From Thiohalobacter sp. IOR34 (lineage in GTDB: Bacteria > Pseudomonadota > Gammaproteobacteria > Thiohalobacterales > Thiohalobacteraceae), in contig NZ_CP128988.1 in the NCBI RefSeq assembly GCF_030406045.1, forward strand, positions 2,391,438 through 2,455,437: a stretch of DNA of 64,000 nucleotides, read 5' to 3'. Position 1 is the stretch's first letter. Each line of letters opens with the position of its first letter. Below, piece after piece: positions 1 to 12,804 of this stretch. The notes under the pieces are model-generated. The model saw only the letters and a program-made list of their open reading frames with translations. It was not told where the DNA came from and did no database searches. Made by a program: the position numbers and the translations under genes.

Positions 1-61
1 GGCCGACACGCTTCGGCGCGGATTTGCTGCCAGCGGCAGGCTTGATGGTATTCAGGCGCAT
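1..61 (-). CDS. rplO: 50S ribosomal protein L15, N-terminal fragment
   Basis: Only the first 20 codons lie in the window. They read MRLNTIKPAAGSKSAPKRVG, the usual L15 start. L15 binds 23S rRNA late in assembly of the large subunit. The gene follows rpmD by two bases, the standard order at the end of the spc operon. The rest lies beyond the left edge. Confidence 0.9.
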   Translation of the reverse strand, partial: MRLNTIKPAAGSKSAPKRVG

Positions 62-63
62 AA

Positions 64-249
64 TCAGACTTCCTCGACCTGCAACATGTAGGAGACCTTG
101 TTGATCATGCCGCGGTTCTCCGGCGTATCGATCACCTCGACGGTGTGATGCATACGACGCAGACCGAGGCCGCGAACACAGGCCTTGTGGTTCTTCAGGC
201 GCCCGTTGACGCTCTTCACCAGGGTAACCTTGAGTTTCTTCTCAGCCAT
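64..249 (-). CDS. rpmD: 50S ribosomal protein L30
   Basis: A 61-residue protein, close to the 59 residues of the E. coli form. It is a small basic protein that contacts 23S rRNA on the large subunit. Residues such as [12 protein letters not shown] in the centre and the C-terminal [13 protein letters not shown] match the family. It lies three bases downstream of rpsE and two bases before rplO, so it is part of the spc operon. Confidence 0.95.
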   Translation of the reverse strand: MAEKKLKVTLVKSVNGRLKNHKACVRGLGLRRMHHTVEVIDTPENRGMINKVSYMLQVEEV

Positions 250-252
250 GAC

Positions 253-759
253 TTAGCCCAGGATCTCTTCAATCGTCTTTCCACGCTTGGCGGCCACTTC
301 TTCGGGAGAGGTCATCTCGACCAGACCGTTCATGGTGGCGCGCACGACATTGATCGGGTTGTTGCTGCCGATGCACTTGGCGAGCACGTCACGCACACCG
401 AGCACCTCGAACACGGCACGCATCGCGCCGCCGGCGATGATGCCGGTACCTTCGGAGGCCGGCTGCATGTAGACCTTGGCTGCGCCATGACGGCCGACCA
501 GCGGGTACTGCAGGGTACCATCCTTGAGGGCGACGCTCTGCATGTTGCGGCGCGCGGCCTCCATTGCCTTCTGGATGGCTACCGGCACCTCGCGTGCCTT
601 GCCGGTACCGAAGCCGACACGGCCATTGCCGTCGCCAACGACGGTCAAGGCGGTGAAGCCGAATACACGGCCACCCTTGACCACCTTGGCCACGCGGTTC
701 ACCGCTACCAGCTTCTCCTGGAGGCCATCGCCCTGCATCTGTGGATCAACATTTGCCAT
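253..759 (-). CDS. rpsE: 30S ribosomal protein S5
   Basis: This 168-residue protein is a small-subunit protein needed for decoding accuracy and helicase-like mRNA entry. The N-terminal double-stranded RNA-binding domain (about residues 10-75) carries [16 protein letters not shown], and the C-terminal domain has the usual [12 protein letters not shown] segment. Length is nearly that of E. coli S5 (167). It sits between rplR and rpmD in the spc operon. Confidence 0.97.
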   Translation of the reverse strand: MANVDPQMQGDGLQEKLVAVNRVAKVVKGGRVFGFTALTVVGDGNGRVGFGTGKAREVPVAIQKAMEAARRNMQSVALKDGTLQYPLVGRHGAAKVYMQPASEGTGIIAGGAMRAVFEVLGVRDVLAKCIGSNNPINVVRATMNGLVEMTSPEEVAAKRGKTIEEILG

Positions 760-769
760 GATTCAACCC

Positions 770-1123
770 TTAAAACTCGAGGCCAGCTTCGCGTGCGGCA
801 TCGGCCAACGCCTTCACACGGCCATGATACTTGAAACCGGAACGGTCGAAGGCGACCTTGCTGATACCGGCAGCCTTGGCCTTTTCCGCGATCGCCTTGC
901 CGACTGCCGCCGCTGCATCCTGGTTGCCGGTGCCCTTCAGTTCGGCACGCAGCTGCTTGTCCAGGGTGGAAGCGGCCGCCACGACGGTATCACCCGAAGG
1001 TGCAAACACCTGGGCATAGATGTGCCGTGGCGTGCGGTGGATACTCAGCCGGTAGGTCGCCAGCTCGCGAATCTTGGCGCGGGTCCGGCGGGCACGGCGA
1101 ATACGTGCAGATTTCTTGTCCAT
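770..1123 (-). CDS. rplR: 50S ribosomal protein L18
   Basis: At 117 residues it equals the E. coli length. L18 binds 5S rRNA and attaches it to the large subunit. The basic N-terminus ([12 protein letters not shown]) and the C-terminal [24 protein letters not shown] segment with terminal EF are typical; the latter is the family hallmark around residues 94-117. It lies between rplF and rpsE. Confidence 0.97.
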   Translation of the reverse strand: MDKKSARIRRARRTRAKIRELATYRLSIHRTPRHIYAQVFAPSGDTVVAAASTLDKQLRAELKGTGNQDAAAAVGKAIAEKAKAAGISKVAFDRSGFKYHGRVKALADAAREAGLEF

Positions 1124-1182
1124 TCCAGTTACCTTGTCTATACCCGGCAGCGATTTCTGACCGCTGGCCGCAGATCAAACGA

Positions 1183-1716
1183 TTATTTCTTCTTCGCTTC
1201 CTTGCGAATGATGGTCTCGTCTGCGTAGCGCACGCCCTTGCCCTTGTAGGGCTCCGGCGGGCGGAAGGCGCGGATCTCGGCCGCGACCTGACCGACCTTC
1301 TGTTTGTCGGCGCCCTTCACCACCACCTCGGTCTGACTCGGGGTCTCGACGGTGACGCCTTCCGGCACCTTGTAGTCCACCGGATGCGAGAAACCCAGGG
1401 TCAGATTGAGGGTCGAGCCCTGTGCCTGCGCGCGGTAGCCGACCCCGACCAGTTGCAGCTTCTTCTCGAAACCCTTGCTGACACCGGTGATCATGTTGTT
1501 CAGCAGCGCACGCGCAGTGCCGGAGTGCGCCCAGGCCGGCTTGGATTCCTCGCGCGGCAGGAAACTCAGCATGCTGCCGTCCTGCTTGATCTCGACGCTC
1601 GCGTGGAGTTCCTGCTCCAGGGCACCCTTCGGACCCTTGACCTTGACGATCTGACCGTCGATGCTGATTTCGACACCTGCCGGAATTTCAACCGGCTTCT
1701 TTGCTACTCGAGACAT
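1183..1716 (-). CDS. rplF: 50S ribosomal protein L6
   Basis: The protein has 177 residues, as in E. coli. L6 is built of two similar domains and binds 23S rRNA near the factor-binding site. The C-terminal [16 protein letters not shown] is the family signature. The gene follows rpsH by 15 bases within the spc operon. Confidence 0.97.
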   Translation of the reverse strand: MSRVAKKPVEIPAGVEISIDGQIVKVKGPKGALEQELHASVEIKQDGSMLSFLPREESKPAWAHSGTARALLNNMITGVSKGFEKKLQLVGVGYRAQAQGSTLNLTLGFSHPVDYKVPEGVTVETPSQTEVVVKGADKQKVGQVAAEIRAFRPPEPYKGKGVRYADETIIRKEAKKK

Positions 1717-1731
1717 GATTCAGGTCCTAAC

Positions 1732-2127
1732 TTAGCTGACGGTGCAGAGCACTTCGCCGCCTTCACCGGCCGCGCGCGCCTGGCGATCCGTCATCACGCC
1801 CTTGGACGTGGAAACGATGCAGATCCCGAGGCCGTTCTGCACCTTCGGCAGCTCGTCCTTACCCTTGTAGATCCGCAGACCGGGGCGGCTCACCCGCTTG
1901 ATACTGGAGATGACCGGACGACCCTGGTAGTACTTGAGTTCGATGGTCAGTTCCGGCTTGCCGCCGTGCTCGGCCACGCTGTAGTCAACGATATAACCTT
2001 CGTCCTTCAAGACCTTCGCAACCGCCTGCTTCTGCTTGGAAGCGGGCATGCTGACCTGCGTCTTTTCGGCCGCCTGGCCGTTGCGGATTCGGGTCAACAT
2101 ATCCGCGATGGGATCCGACATACTCAT
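1732..2127 (-). CDS. rpsH: 30S ribosomal protein S8
   Basis: This 131-residue protein binds 16S rRNA in the central domain and is the translational repressor of the spc operon in E. coli. The start [18 protein letters not shown] and the C-terminal [20 protein letters not shown] are diagnostic. The target of S8 feedback in E. coli is near the rplE start; I did not resolve an equivalent fold here. Confidence 0.97.
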   Translation of the reverse strand: MSMSDPIADMLTRIRNGQAAEKTQVSMPASKQKQAVAKVLKDEGYIVDYSVAEHGGKPELTIELKYYQGRPVISSIKRVSRPGLRIYKGKDELPKVQNGLGICIVSTSKGVMTDRQARAAGEGGEVLCTVS

Positions 2128-2184
2128 TTGAATTCTCTACCTCAAGTCAGTGCGGGACTCACCGCAGCTCTGCCAATGCTTGGC

Positions 2185-2490
2185 TTACCAACTTGCCTTG
2201 ACAAGCCCCGGAACCTCGCCCTGCATGGCGTGTTCACGCAGCTTGTTGCGGCACAGACCGAACTTGCGATACACCGCATGCGGCCGGCCAGTGATACGGC
2301 AGCGACGCTGAACGCGCACCGGGCTGGCATTGCGCGGCAGCTTCTGCAACTGGGCAACGGCAGCGGCGACCTCCTCGGTGTCGCTGTTCGGGTTCTTGAT
2401 GATGGCCTTCAGCTCGGCACGCTTGGCGGCATACTTCTGCACCGCCTTGATGCGCTTGGCCTCACGAGCAATCATGGATTTCTTTGCCAT
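2185..2490 (-). CDS. rpsN: 30S ribosomal protein S14
   Basis: The protein has 101 residues, the long zinc-free C-minus type, since the paired CxxC motifs of the short form are absent. The C-terminus [20 protein letters not shown] is typical. S14 is a late-assembling head protein of the small subunit. It lies between rplE and rpsH, the normal place. Confidence 0.97.
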   Translation of the reverse strand: MAKKSMIAREAKRIKAVQKYAAKRAELKAIIKNPNSDTEEVAAAVAQLQKLPRNASPVRVQRRCRITGRPHAVYRKFGLCRNKLREHAMQGEVPGLVKASW

Positions 2491-2503
2491 AGCTTTTCAG
2501 TCC

Positions 2504-3043
2504 TTAGCTGCGCAGCGGGAAGTTGAACGCAGACAACAGCGCCTTGGCTTCCTCGTCGGTCCTGGCGCTGGTGGTAATGGTGATATCCATACCGCGCAGC
2601 GCATCAACCTTGTCGTAATCGATTTCCGGGAAGATGATCTGCTCCCGTACACCCATGCTGTAGTTGCCACCACCATCGAACGACTTCGGGCTCAGGCCCC
2701 GGAAGTCGCGCACCCGGGGGATGGCAATGCTGATCAGGCGATCGAGGAACTCGTACATCCGCTCGCGGCGCAGGGTCACCTTGCAGCCGATGGGCCAGCC
2801 TTCACGGATCTTGAAGCCTGCAACCGATTTGCGGGCGCGGGTCATGATCGGCTTCTGACCGGCGATCTTTTCCATGTCGCTCATGGCGTGCTCGATGACC
2901 TTGCGATCACCCACCGCCTCACCGACCCCCATGTTCAGGGTAATCTTGGTGATCTTCGGCACCTCCATGATATTACGGTAATTGAACTGCTCCTGGAGCT
3001 GTTTGATTACCGTATCGCGGTAGTATTCTTGCAATCTCGCCAT
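2504..3043 (-). CDS. rplE: 50S ribosomal protein L5
   Basis: At 179 residues it equals the E. coli length. L5 binds 5S rRNA and contacts S13 and the P-site tRNA across the subunit interface. The segment [16 protein letters not shown] (about residues 28-43) is the family signature, and the C-terminal half has the [18 protein letters not shown] stretch. Part of the spc operon. Confidence 0.97.
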   Translation of the reverse strand: MARLQEYYRDTVIKQLQEQFNYRNIMEVPKITKITLNMGVGEAVGDRKVIEHAMSDMEKIAGQKPIMTRARKSVAGFKIREGWPIGCKVTLRRERMYEFLDRLISIAIPRVRDFRGLSPKSFDGGGNYSMGVREQIIFPEIDYDKVDALRGMDITITTSARTDEEAKALLSAFNFPLRS

Positions 3044-3061
3044 TGCTGCAACCTGCCTGAA

Positions 3062-3379
3062 TTACGCGTCCAACACTTCGTTGTTGGACTTGAAGTAACG
3101 TACCTTGCGACCGTCTTCCAGGGTGCGAAACCCGACCCGGTCGCCCTTGTTCGTCTGCGGGTTGTAGAGCATCACGTTGGAGACGTGAATGGCCGCCTCC
3201 TTCTCGATGATACCCCCCGCCACGCCGCGCGCCGGATTCGGCTTGGTGTGGCGCTTGACGAGATTGATGCCTTCCACGATCAGCCGCTCGTCATCCAGCA
3301 CCCGCAGCACGTTGCCGCGCTTGCCCTTGTCCCTGCCGGTAATGACGATGACATCGTCGCCTTTCTTGATTCTGCGCAT
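3062..3379 (-). CDS. rplX: 50S ribosomal protein L24
   Basis: A 105-residue KOW-domain protein (E. coli 104). It initiates large-subunit assembly by binding the 5' end of 23S rRNA. The KOW motif is visible at about residues 6-32 ([20 protein letters not shown]). It lies 18 bases after rplN. Confidence 0.97.
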   Translation of the reverse strand: MRRIKKGDDVIVITGRDKGKRGNVLRVLDDERLIVEGINLVKRHTKPNPARGVAGGIIEKEAAIHVSNVMLYNPQTNKGDRVGFRTLEDGRKVRYFKSNNEVLDA

Positions 3380-3397
3380 GTCCTATTCCAACCCTGC

Positions 3398-3766
3398 TTA
3401 GAGCACTTCCGGAGCCAGCGAGACGATCTTCATGAAGCGCTCGCTGCGCAGTTCACGTGTCACCGGACCAAAGATACGCGTGCCGATCGGCTCAAGCTTG
3501 TTGTTGAGCAACACTGCGGCATTGCCGTCGAAACGCACCACAGAACCATCGGGGCGACGCACACCCTTTCGGGTGCGGACCACGACGGCATTGTACACCT
3601 CGCCCTTCTTGACCTTGCCGCGCGGAATCGCTTCCTTCACGCTGACCTTGATCACATCGCCGATGCCGGCATAACGGCGGTGAGAACCGCCCAGCACCTT
3701 AATGCACTGTACCTGGCGCGCTCCGCTGTTGTCGGCTGCCGCCAGCATGGTTTGCATCTGAATCAT
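3398..3766 (-). CDS. rplN: 50S ribosomal protein L14
   Basis: The 122-residue protein starts [18 protein letters not shown], the conserved L14 N-terminus, and ends in [10 protein letters not shown]14 contacts 16S rRNA in an intersubunit bridge and is the docking site for the silencing factor RsfS. First gene of the spc operon in the usual E. coli division; 36 bases separate it from rpsQ. Confidence 0.97.
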   Translation of the reverse strand: MIQMQTMLAAADNSGARQVQCIKVLGGSHRRYAGIGDVIKVSVKEAIPRGKVKKGEVYNAVVVRTRKGVRRPDGSVVRFDGNAAVLLNNKLEPIGTRIFGPVTRELRSERFMKIVSLAPEVL

Positions 3767-3802
3767 GTCTGCTTCCCGGATCCTGTTCGGCTCAACGCCG
3801 CT

Positions 3803-4063
3803 TTACTCTGCCCGTTCCAGTACAGAGACGAGTCGCCAAGACTTGGTCTTGGACATCGGTCGACACTGTTCGATCGAGACCAGATCACCCGCCTTGCATT
3901 CGTTGTTCTCATCGTGCACATGCAGCTTTGTGGAACGGCGAATGTACTTGCCGTACAGGGGATGACGCACGCGCCGCTCGATCATCACCGTGATCGACTT
4001 GTCCATCTTGTCGCTGACAACACGCCCGGTAAGGCTGCGCTGAACCTTGCTCTCTTCACTCAT
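3803..4063 (-). CDS. rpsQ: 30S ribosomal protein S17
   Basis: An 86-residue OB-fold protein that binds 16S rRNA early in assembly. The [18 protein letters not shown] start and the C-terminal [17 protein letters not shown] segment identify S17. Its start overlaps the end of rpmC by four bases, which suggests translational coupling. Last gene of the S10 operon. Confidence 0.97.
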   Translation of the reverse strand: MSEESKVQRSLTGRVVSDKMDKSITVMIERRVRHPLYGKYIRRSTKLHVHDENNECKAGDLVSIEQCRPMSKTKSWRLVSVLERAE

Positions 4064-4266
4064 GCCGCATCACCCGACTTTGCCTTTTCGTTCAGTACCG
4101 TCTTGATGCGCGCAATGTCCTTGCGCACACGATCAAACTGGTGGGGACGGGACAGCTGACCAGTGCCGCGCTGCATCCGCAGATTGAACTGCTCGCGCAG
4201 CAGCCCCATCAGCTCCTCGCGCAGCTCAGCTTCCGACTTGTTGCGTAGTTCACTCGCCTTCATCAC
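4060..4266 (-). CDS. rpmC: 50S ribosomal protein L29
   Basis: This 68-residue helical protein lies near the peptide exit tunnel, where it helps to bind trigger factor and SRP. The segment [16 protein letters not shown] is the family signature. It overlaps both neighbours by four bases (rplP upstream, rpsQ downstream), so three genes are translationally linked. Slightly longer than E. coli L29 (63). Confidence 0.96.
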   Translation of the reverse strand: MMKASELRNKSEAELREELMGLLREQFNLRMQRGTGQLSRPHQFDRVRKDIARIKTVLNEKAKSGDAA

Positions 4267-4676
4267 ATTATCGCCCGACTAACGAAGGTGATCTTGACCG
4301 GCAGCTTGGCTGCAGCGCGGCGGAACGCCTCGCGCGCCACTTCCTCGGAGACACCCTCGATTTCATACAGAACCCGGCCCGGCTGAATCTTGGCCACCCA
4401 GTACTCGACATTGCCCTTGCCCTTACCCATCCGCACTTCGATCGGCTTCTTGGTAATCGGCACATCGGGGAACACGCGGATCCACAGCTTGCCACCACGC
4501 TTGACGTGACGGGTGATGGCGCGACGCGCGGCCTCGATCTGGCGAGCGGTAAGCTGACCACGGGACACGGCCTTGATGCCGAATTCGCCAAAGCTGACGC
4601 GGTTGCCGCTCAGGGCCAGGCCGCGGTTACGACCCTTTTGCTGCTTGCGGAACTTGGTACGTTTAGGCTGCAACAT
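4263..4676 (-). CDS. rplP: 50S ribosomal protein L16
   Basis: The 137-residue protein begins [21 protein letters not shown]16 organises the A-site region of the large subunit. The central segment [20 protein letters not shown] is the family signature; the arginine in the adjacent KLWIRVFPD segment region is well conserved. Member of the S10 operon. Confidence 0.97.
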   Translation of the reverse strand: MLQPKRTKFRKQQKGRNRGLALSGNRVSFGEFGIKAVSRGQLTARQIEAARRAITRHVKRGGKLWIRVFPDVPITKKPIEVRMGKGKGNVEYWVAKIQPGRVLYEIEGVSEEVAREAFRRAAAKLPVKITFVSRAIM

Positions 4677-4690
4677 CTCTCAGGACTCCG

Positions 4691-5371
4691 TTATTTGGCC
4701 GCGGCCTTCTTCGCGGGCGCCGCCTCGGTCGCAGTCTCCTGCTGGCCGATGATCTCGCCCTTGAAGATCCACACCTTGACACCGATGATGCCGTAGGTGG
4801 TGCGCGCTTCCGCAAATCCGTAATCGATATCCGCACGCAGGGTGTGCAGCGGCACACGACCTTCGCGGTACCACTCGGTGCGTGCAATCTCGGCGCCATT
4901 CAGGCGGCCAGCCACATTGATGCGGATGCCCTGGGCACCGAGGCGCATCGAGTTGGACACGGCACGCTTCATGGCGCGGCGGAACATGATGCGGCGCTCC
5001 AGCTGCTGCGCGACGCTCTCAGCCACCAGCTGCGCATCCAGTTCGGGCTTGCGCACCTCGGCGATGTTGATGTGCACCGGGATGCCCATCATCTGGCTGA
5101 CCTCACGGCGCAGCGCCTCGATATCCTCACCCTTCTTGCCGATCACGATACCGGGCCGTGCAGTATGGATGGTGATCATGGCATTCTTGGCCGGGCGCTC
5201 GATCTGGATACGGCTCACCGAGGCATGGGCCAGACGCTTCTTAAGATAGTCGCGGACCTGAATGTCGTTGTTCAGGTAGTCTGCAAAATTCTTCGAATCC
5301 GCATACCACTTGGAACTCCAGTCCTTGACGATCCCCAGGCGGATACCTATTGGATGTACTTTCTGACCCAT
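4691..5371 (-). CDS. rpsC: 30S ribosomal protein S3
   Basis: This 226-residue protein carries a KH domain (about residues 39-107, with [11 protein letters not shown]) and a C-terminal domain. S3 lines the mRNA entry channel of the small subunit. It starts [18 protein letters not shown], the invariant N-terminus. The C-terminal tail is alanine- and lysine-rich. It lies between rplV and rplP as usual. Confidence 0.97.
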   Translation of the reverse strand: MGQKVHPIGIRLGIVKDWSSKWYADSKNFADYLNNDIQVRDYLKKRLAHASVSRIQIERPAKNAMITIHTARPGIVIGKKGEDIEALRREVSQMMGIPVHINIAEVRKPELDAQLVAESVAQQLERRIMFRRAMKRAVSNSMRLGAQGIRINVAGRLNGAEIARTEWYREGRVPLHTLRADIDYGFAEARTTYGIIGVKVWIFKGEIIGQQETATEAAPAKKAAAK

Positions 5372-5416
5372 TCCCTACTCTCTTGTCTCGTCTATGACCC
5401 GGAAAGCGCCCGGGCT

Positions 5417-5746
5417 TCAGTCACCGACCGTCACAGTGATGTGACTGGCCCGCTTCAGAATTCGATTGGCACGACCCTTGGCCCGCGCACGCCAGCGCTT
5501 CTGGGTCGGAGCCTCATCCACGTAGATCGCGGAAATCTTCAGCTCGTCGATGTCCGCACCCTCGTTGTGCTCGGCATTGGCAATCGCCGACTCCAGCACC
5601 TTGCGCACGATGCCAGCCCCCTTCTTGGGACTGAACATCAGGGTCTGCAGGGCATTCTCCACCGGCATGCCGCGAACCTGGTCGGCGATCAGCCGACACT
5701 TCTGGGGCGAGATGCGTGCGTAACGCAGTTTGGCGCTCACTTCCAT
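5417..5746 (-). CDS. rplV: 50S ribosomal protein L22
   Basis: A 109-residue protein whose beta hairpin lines the nascent peptide tunnel; mutations there give macrolide resistance in other bacteria. The hairpin tip (about residues 80-95, [13 protein letters not shown]) looks wild type. Gene order rpsS-rplV-rpsC is normal. Confidence 0.97.
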   Translation of the reverse strand: MEVSAKLRYARISPQKCRLIADQVRGMPVENALQTLMFSPKKGAGIVRKVLESAIANAEHNEGADIDELKISAIYVDEAPTQKRWRARAKGRANRILKRASHITVTVGD

Positions 5747-5758
5747 CTTTGACTCCCC

Positions 5759-6031
5759 TTAGCGCGACTTCTTGTCGGCCGCGTGTCCCCTGAAGGTACG
5801 CGTCACCGCAAATTCGCCCAGTTTGTGGCCGACCATGTTTTCGTTGATCAGCACCGGCACATGCTGGCGACCGTTGTGAATGGCAATGGTCAGACCGATC
5901 ATGTCGGGCAGCACCATGGAACGGCGCGACCAGGTCTTGATCGGCCTCTTGCTGTTGGAGGCAACCGCCTCGGACACCTTCTTCTCAAGATGGTGATCGA
6001 CGAACGGCCCTTTGTGTACTGAACGTGGCAC
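5759..6031 (-). CDS. rpsS: 30S ribosomal protein S19
   Basis: A 90-residue head protein of the small subunit which forms a complex with S13 near the A site. It starts [15 protein letters not shown] and has [16 protein letters not shown], both diagnostic. It lies 15 bases downstream of rplB. Confidence 0.97.
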   Translation of the reverse strand: MPRSVHKGPFVDHHLEKKVSEAVASNSKRPIKTWSRRSMVLPDMIGLTIAIHNGRQHVPVLINENMVGHKLGEFAVTRTFRGHAADKKSR

Positions 6032-6046
6032 TTTTCGACCTCTTCC

Positions 6047-6874
6047 TTACTTACGGTTGCGGCGCCGCACGATCATGCGGTCCGTACGCTTGTTCTTGCG
6101 TGTCTTGTAGCCCTTGGTCGGCATACCCCAGGGCGAAACCGGGTGACGGCCGCCGGAGGTGCGGCCCTCACCACCACCGTGCGGGTGGTCGACCGGGTTC
6201 ATGGCCACACCACGCACCGTCGGCCGCACGCCACGCCAGCGGGTGGCACCGGCCTTGCCCAGCGACCGCAGATTGTGCTCGGCATTGCCCACCTCGCCGA
6301 TGGTGGCACGGCAGTCGGCGTGGACCTTGCGCATCTCGCCGGAACGCAGACGCAGGGTTGCATAGTCGCCCTCGCGGGCCACCAGCTGGGCACTGGTCCC
6401 GGCGCTGCGGGCGATCTGTCCACCCTTGCCCGGCTTCATCTCGATGTTGTGCACCAGGGTACCGACCGGCATGTCGCGCAGCGACATGGCGCTGCCGGGT
6501 TTGATCGGCGCCTCGGCACCGGACATTACCGGCATGCCGGCCTGCAGACCCTTGGGAGCCAGGATGTAGCGCCGCTCGCCGTCCGCATACAGCAGCAAGG
6601 CGATATTGGCGCTGCGGTTCGGGTCGTACTCGATCCGCTCGACACGCGCCGGGATGCCGTCCTTGTTGCGCTTGAAATCGATGACGCGATAGCGCTGCTT
6701 GTGCCCACCACCGCGGTGCCGGGTCGTGATGCGGCCATAGTTGTTGCGGCCACCGGTCTTCGATTTCTTCTGCACCAGCGGCGCGTAGGGCTCGCCCTTG
6801 TGCAGATCGGTGGCCTGCACCTTGACCACGAAGCGGCGCCCCGGTGATGTCGGCTTTGTTTTAACGATTGCCAT
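6047..6874 (-). CDS. rplB: 50S ribosomal protein L2
   Basis: This 275-residue protein is among the most conserved proteins of the peptidyl transferase region and is needed for subunit joining. The C-terminal segment [16 protein letters not shown] carries the conserved histidine (VDHPHGGG) that is important for activity. OB and SH3-like domains occupy the middle. Normal place between rplW and rpsS. Confidence 0.98.
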   Translation of the reverse strand: MAIVKTKPTSPGRRFVVKVQATDLHKGEPYAPLVQKKSKTGGRNNYGRITTRHRGGGHKQRYRVIDFKRNKDGIPARVERIEYDPNRSANIALLLYADGERRYILAPKGLQAGMPVMSGAEAPIKPGSAMSLRDMPVGTLVHNIEMKPGKGGQIARSAGTSAQLVAREGDYATLRLRSGEMRKVHADCRATIGEVGNAEHNLRSLGKAGATRWRGVRPTVRGVAMNPVDHPHGGGEGRTSGGRHPVSPWGMPTKGYKTRKNKRTDRMIVRRRNRK

Positions 6875-6913
6875 CTTTACAACCCTAAAAATTCACGTCT
6901 GATCGGGTGCGCC

Positions 6914-7210
6914 TCACTCGGCTCCCGCGAAATCGATATCCTGCCCTTCGGCCAGGGTCACGTAGGCCTTCTTCCAGTCGGAGCGCTTGCCGATGGTCTG
7001 GCCAAAGCGCTTCAACTTGCCCTTCATCCGTGCGACCTGAACGTTGGTCACCTTGACGTCGAACAGCAGCTCGACTGCCTTGCGGATCTCGGGCTTGCTG
7101 GCATCGGTGCGCACCTTGAAGGCGAACTGGCGGTTCCTGTCCGCCAGGCGGGCGCTCTTCTCGGAAACCAGCGGCGCCAGCAGCACGTTCATCAAGCGTT
7201 CCTGATTCAT
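6914..7210 (-). CDS. rplW: 50S ribosomal protein L23
   Basis: A 98-residue protein at the tunnel exit, the docking point of trigger factor and SRP. The N-terminus [19 protein letters not shown] is typical, with the LVSEKS box. It overlaps rplD by four bases, indicating coupled translation. Confidence 0.97.
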   Translation of the reverse strand: MNQERLMNVLLAPLVSEKSARLADRNRQFAFKVRTDASKPEIRKAVELLFDVKVTNVQVARMKGKLKRFGQTIGKRSDWKKAYVTLAEGQDIDFAGAE

Positions 7211-7809
7211 GCCAGCCTCTCCTCGAACTTCTTCAGCGCATCGACCGTCATCAGCACCTTGCCGAAGCCGATCAGGCTGACCGGATCGACGGTCAGCGAA
7301 TCGCTCACCCCGACGTGGTAGAGGTTACGCGCCGCGAGGTACAGATTCTCGTCCGCCTCGTCGGTGACGATCAGCACGTCGTCGAGATCCATGTCCTTCA
7401 GCTTGGCGACCAGCTGTTTGGTCTTCGGCGCGTCAACCTTGAAATCGTCAACGACAACAAGGCGTTCCTGACGCAGCAGCTCCGACAGGATGGAAGCCAT
7501 CGCGCCGCGGTACATCTTCTTGTTGACCTTCTGGGAATAGTCACGTGGCCGTGCAGCGAAGGTCTTGCCACCCCCGCGCCACAGCGGGCTGCGAATTGTA
7601 CCAGAACGCGCACGCCCTGTCCCCTTCTGCCGCCAGGGCTTGGCGCCGCCACCGCTGACGTCGGATCGGGTCTTCTGCGCCTTGGTACCGGCACGGGCAC
7701 CGGCCAGCACGGCGGTGACCACCTGGTGAATCAGCGCCTCGTTGAAATCGCGTCCGAAAGCCTTGTCAGAGACGCTGATGGACGAACCGCCTTGAACCTG
7801 AATTTCCAT
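7207..7809 (-). CDS. rplD: 50S ribosomal protein L4
   Basis: At 200 residues it matches E. coli L4 (201). L4 has a globular domain and a tunnel loop (about residues 45-75, with [19 protein letters not shown]). In E. coli it also represses its own operon by acting on the S10 leader. The gene lies between rplC and rplW. Confidence 0.97.
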   Translation of the reverse strand: MEIQVQGGSSISVSDKAFGRDFNEALIHQVVTAVLAGARAGTKAQKTRSDVSGGGAKPWRQKGTGRARSGTIRSPLWRGGGKTFAARPRDYSQKVNKKMYRGAMASILSELLRQERLVVVDDFKVDAPKTKQLVAKLKDMDLDDVLIVTDEADENLYLAARNLYHVGVSDSLTVDPVSLIGFGKVLMTVDALKKFEERLA

Positions 7810-7821
7810 CTCGCCCCCCCC

Positions 7822-8460
7822 TTATGCCTTGACTGCCGGACGCACGATGACGTCACCGCCACGGGCACCGGGCACCGAGCCCTTGATCAACAGCAGGTTG
7901 CGCTCGGCATCGACGCGCACCACCTCCAGGGTCTGCTGGGTGCGGCGCACATTGCCCATGTGACCCGCCATCTTCTTGCCCTTGAACACCCGGCCCGGGG
8001 TCTGGTTCTGACCAATCGAACCCGGCGCACGATGCGACAGCGAGTTGCCGTGAGTGGCGTCCTGGGTGCGGAAGTGATGCCGCTTGACACCACCCTGGAA
8101 ACCCTTGCCGATGGTGGTACCGGTGACGTCGACCTTCTGGCCGGGCTCGAAGATGTCGACCTTGATCTCCGCACCGACCTCGAAGTCCTCGCCCTCGCCA
8201 TCGCCCAGGCGGAACTCCCACAGGCCGCGGCCCGGTTCGACACCGGCCTTGGCGTAGTGTCCGGCCAGCGGCTTGGTCACGCGCGAGGCACGACGCGAGC
8301 CGGTGGTCACCTGCAGCGCACGGTAACCGTCCTTCTCCAGCGTCCGCAGCTGCGTCACCCGGTTCGGCTCAACCTCGATGACCGTCACCGGAATCGAGGC
8401 GCCCTCTTCGGTGAAGATGCGCGTCATTCCCGCTTTTCGACCAACTAATCCGATCGTCAT
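7822..8460 (-). CDS. rplC: 50S ribosomal protein L3
   Basis: The 212-residue protein starts at the ATG giving [16 protein letters not shown], which is preceded at a good distance by an AGGGG ribosome-binding site; a further upstream in-frame ATG would add ten residues unlike the family. L3 starts large-subunit assembly. The glutamine-containing loop near [19 protein letters not shown], methylated by PrmB in E. coli, is present. Confidence 0.97.
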   Translation of the reverse strand: MTIGLVGRKAGMTRIFTEEGASIPVTVIEVEPNRVTQLRTLEKDGYRALQVTTGSRRASRVTKPLAGHYAKAGVEPGRGLWEFRLGDGEGEDFEVGAEIKVDIFEPGQKVDVTGTTIGKGFQGGVKRHHFRTQDATHGNSLSHRAPGSIGQNQTPGRVFKGKKMAGHMGNVRRTQQTLEVVRVDAERNLLLIKGSVPGARGGDVIVRPAVKA

Positions 8461-8525
8461 TTCTGCTACCCCTGTAGATTCAGGCCACACCGGCCAGCGC
8501 CGGCGCCACCGTCCCTACACCAAAA

Positions 8526-8837
8526 TCAATTCAGTTTAATCTGTACGTCGACACCGGCCGCCAGATCCAGCTTCATCAGCGCGTCGACGGTCTTGTCCGT
8601 CGGATCGACGATGTCCATCAGGCGCTTGTGCGTGCGGATCTCGTACTGATCGCGCGCGTCCTTGTTCACGTGCGGCGAGATCAGCACGGTGTAGCGCTCC
8701 TTCTTGGTCGGCAGCGGAATCGGTCCGCGCACCTGCGCACCCGTCCGCTTCGCCGTTTCCACAATTTCCCGCGCGGACTGATCGATCAAGCGATGATCAA
8801 ATGCCTTCAGACGGATACGAATTGTTTGGTTCGTCAT
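8526..8837 (-). CDS. rpsJ: 30S ribosomal protein S10 (NusE)
   Basis: With the start at [19 protein letters not shown] it has 103 residues, as in E. coli; an earlier in-frame ATG would add 15 unrelated residues. S10 is a head protein of the small subunit and, as NusE, binds NusB and NusG in antitermination. First gene of the S10 operon, 81 bases downstream of tufA. Confidence 0.97.
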   Translation of the reverse strand: MTNQTIRIRLKAFDHRLIDQSAREIVETAKRTGAQVRGPIPLPTKKERYTVLISPHVNKDARDQYEIRTHKRLMDIVDPTDKTVDALMKLDLAAGVDVQIKLN

Positions 8838-8871
8838 TGCCAATCCCAGCTTCGAGTCTTTACTTGAGCAC

Positions 8872-8895
8872 CGCGCGGGCACAAAGGCCCGCGCG
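8872..8895 (-). promoter_or_regulatory. Strong hairpin in the tufA-rpsJ leader
   Basis: A perfect nine-pair stem (CGCGCGGGC paired with GCCCGCGCG) with a six-base loop lies between the tufA stop and the rpsJ start. No U-tract follows, so it is not a classical terminator. It may be a processing site or a remnant of the L4-controlled S10 leader known from E. coli; the spacer (81 bases) is too short for the full E. coli leader. Confidence 0.5.
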
Positions 8896-8918
8896 ACATA
8901 AGAACGTTACCTGCCTGC

Positions 8919-10109
8919 TTACTCGATGATCTTGGAGACCACGCCGGCGCCGACGGTGCGGCCACCCTCGCGGATCGCGAAACGCAGTCCTTCTTCCATC
9001 GCAATCGGCGCAATCAGCGTCACCGTCATCTTCACGTTGTCGCCCGGCATCACCATCTCCACGCCTTCCGGCAGATCGCAGGCGCCCGTCACGTCCGTCG
9101 TCCGGAAGTAAAACTGCGGACGATAGCCATTGAAGAACGGCGTATGACGGCCACCCTCGTCCTTCGACAGCACATACACCTCGGCCTCGAACTTGGTGTG
9201 CGGCGTGATCGAGCCCGGCTGGCACAGCACCTGGCCGCGCTCCACCTCGTCACGCTTGGTACCGCGCAGCAGCACGCCCACGTTGTCGCCCGCCTCGCCT
9301 TCGTCCAGCAGCTTGCGGAACATCTCCACACCCGTCACCGTGGTCTTGCTCGTCTCGCGGATACCCACGATCTCCACTTCGTCGCCCACGTGCACCTTGC
9401 CACGCTCGATGCGACCCGTCACCACCGTGCCTCGACCCGAAATCGAGAACACGTCCTCGATCGGCATCAGGAACGGCTGGTCCACCGGACGCTCCGGCAC
9501 CGGAATGTACTCGTCCATCGCATCCAGCAGCTTCTCGATCGACGGCACACCAATCTCCGAGGTGTCGCCTTCCAGCGCCTTCAGCGCCGAACCAATCACC
9601 ACCGGAATGTCGTCACCAGGAAACTCGTACGAGCTCAGCAGATCGCGGACTTCCATCTCCACCAGCTCCAGCAGCTCCTCGTCGTCCACCTGGTCGGCCT
9701 TGTTCATGTACACCACGATGTACGGCACACCCACCTGACGCGCCAGCAGAATGTGCTCACGGGTCTGCGGCATCGGACCGTCCGCCGCGCTCACCACCAG
9801 GATCGCACCGTCCATCTGCGCCGCACCCGTGATCATGTTCTTCACATAGTCCGCGTGCCCGGGGCAGTCCACGTGCGCGTAGTGACGGTTCTCCGTCTCG
9901 TACTCCACGTGCGCCGTCGCGATCGTGATACCGCGCGCACGCTCCTCCGGCGCATTGTCGATCTGGTCGTACGCCTTGAACTCACCGCCCTGCTTCTCCG
10001 CCGCCACCTTCGTCAGCGCCGCCGTCAGCGTCGTCTTGCCATGGTCCACGTGACCAATGGTCCCCACGTTTACATGCGGCTTCGTTCGTTCAAATTTTTC
10101 CTTGGACAC
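8919..10109 (-). CDS. tufA: Elongation factor Tu, copy A
   Basis: The 396-residue GTPase delivers aminoacyl-tRNA to the ribosome. G motifs are GHVDHGKT near residue 19, DCPGHAD near 81 and NKAD near 136; domains 2 and 3 follow. The start codon is GTG with a GAGGT site upstream, as in E. coli tufA, whereas copy B begins with ATG. The predicted protein is identical to copy B at 25580. It is the last gene of the str operon, after fusA. Confidence 0.98.
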   Translation of the reverse strand: MSKEKFERTKPHVNVGTIGHVDHGKTTLTAALTKVAAEKQGGEFKAYDQIDNAPEERARGITIATAHVEYETENRHYAHVDCPGHADYVKNMITGAAQMDGAILVVSAADGPMPQTREHILLARQVGVPYIVVYMNKADQVDDEELLELVEMEVRDLLSSYEFPGDDIPVVIGSALKALEGDTSEIGVPSIEKLLDAMDEYIPVPERPVDQPFLMPIEDVFSISGRGTVVTGRIERGKVHVGDEVEIVGIRETSKTTVTGVEMFRKLLDEGEAGDNVGVLLRGTKRDEVERGQVLCQPGSITPHTKFEAEVYVLSKDEGGRHTPFFNGYRPQFYFRTTDVTGACDLPEGVEMVMPGDNVKMTVTLIAPIAMEEGLRFAIREGGRTVGAGVVSKIIE

Positions 10110-10145
10110 GATTGCTACCTCGATACCGTACTAAGCACCAGACGC

Positions 10146-12245
<2,100 letters not shown>

Positions 12246-12295
12246 GGACTGAATTCCTATCTCAAATAAACCAAACTCGATTATCTGGCGGTCTG

Positions 12296-12766
12296 CTACC
12301 AGCGGTAATGCGCGAAGGCCTTGTTGGCCTCGGCCATGCGGTGCGTGTCCTCGCGCTTCTTCACGGCGGTGCCGCGGTTCTCGGCAGCATCCATGATCTC
12401 GCCAGCGAGCCGCTGGGCCATGGTCTTCTCGCTGCGCTTGCGGGCGGCGTCGATCATCCAGCGCATGGCCAGGGTCTGGCGGCGCACCGCGCGGACCTCG
12501 ATCGGCACCTGGTAGGTGGCACCACCGACCCGACGCGACTTGACCTCGACCATCGGGCTGACGTTGCTCAGCGCCTTGTCCAGGACCTCCATGACGTCAC
12601 CGCCGACCTTGTCGCCGATGTGATCCAGCGCACCGTAGACGATCTTCTCGGCAACCGGCTTCTTGCCGGAGACCATCACCATGTTCATGAACTTGGCGAG
12701 CATCAGGCTCCCGAACTTGGGGTCCGGCAGGATCTGTCTACGCTCTGCAGCTTTTCTTCTGGACAT
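12296..12766 (-). CDS. rpsG: 30S ribosomal protein S7
   Basis: A 156-residue protein that nucleates the head of the small subunit and, in E. coli, represses the str operon by binding the rpsL-rpsG spacer. Here that spacer is only 38 bases (12767-12804), much shorter than the E. coli target, so the same control is doubtful. Segments [16 protein letters not shown] and [17 protein letters not shown] are typical. Confidence 0.97.
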   Translation of the reverse strand: MSRRKAAERRQILPDPKFGSLMLAKFMNMVMVSGKKPVAEKIVYGALDHIGDKVGGDVMEVLDKALSNVSPMVEVKSRRVGGATYQVPIEVRAVRRQTLAMRWMIDAARKRSEKTMAQRLAGEIMDAAENRGTAVKKREDTHRMAEANKAFAHYRW

Positions 12767-12804
12767 TGCAGTTAACCTATTCCTACGAGTTTTTGCTTGC
12801 TAGA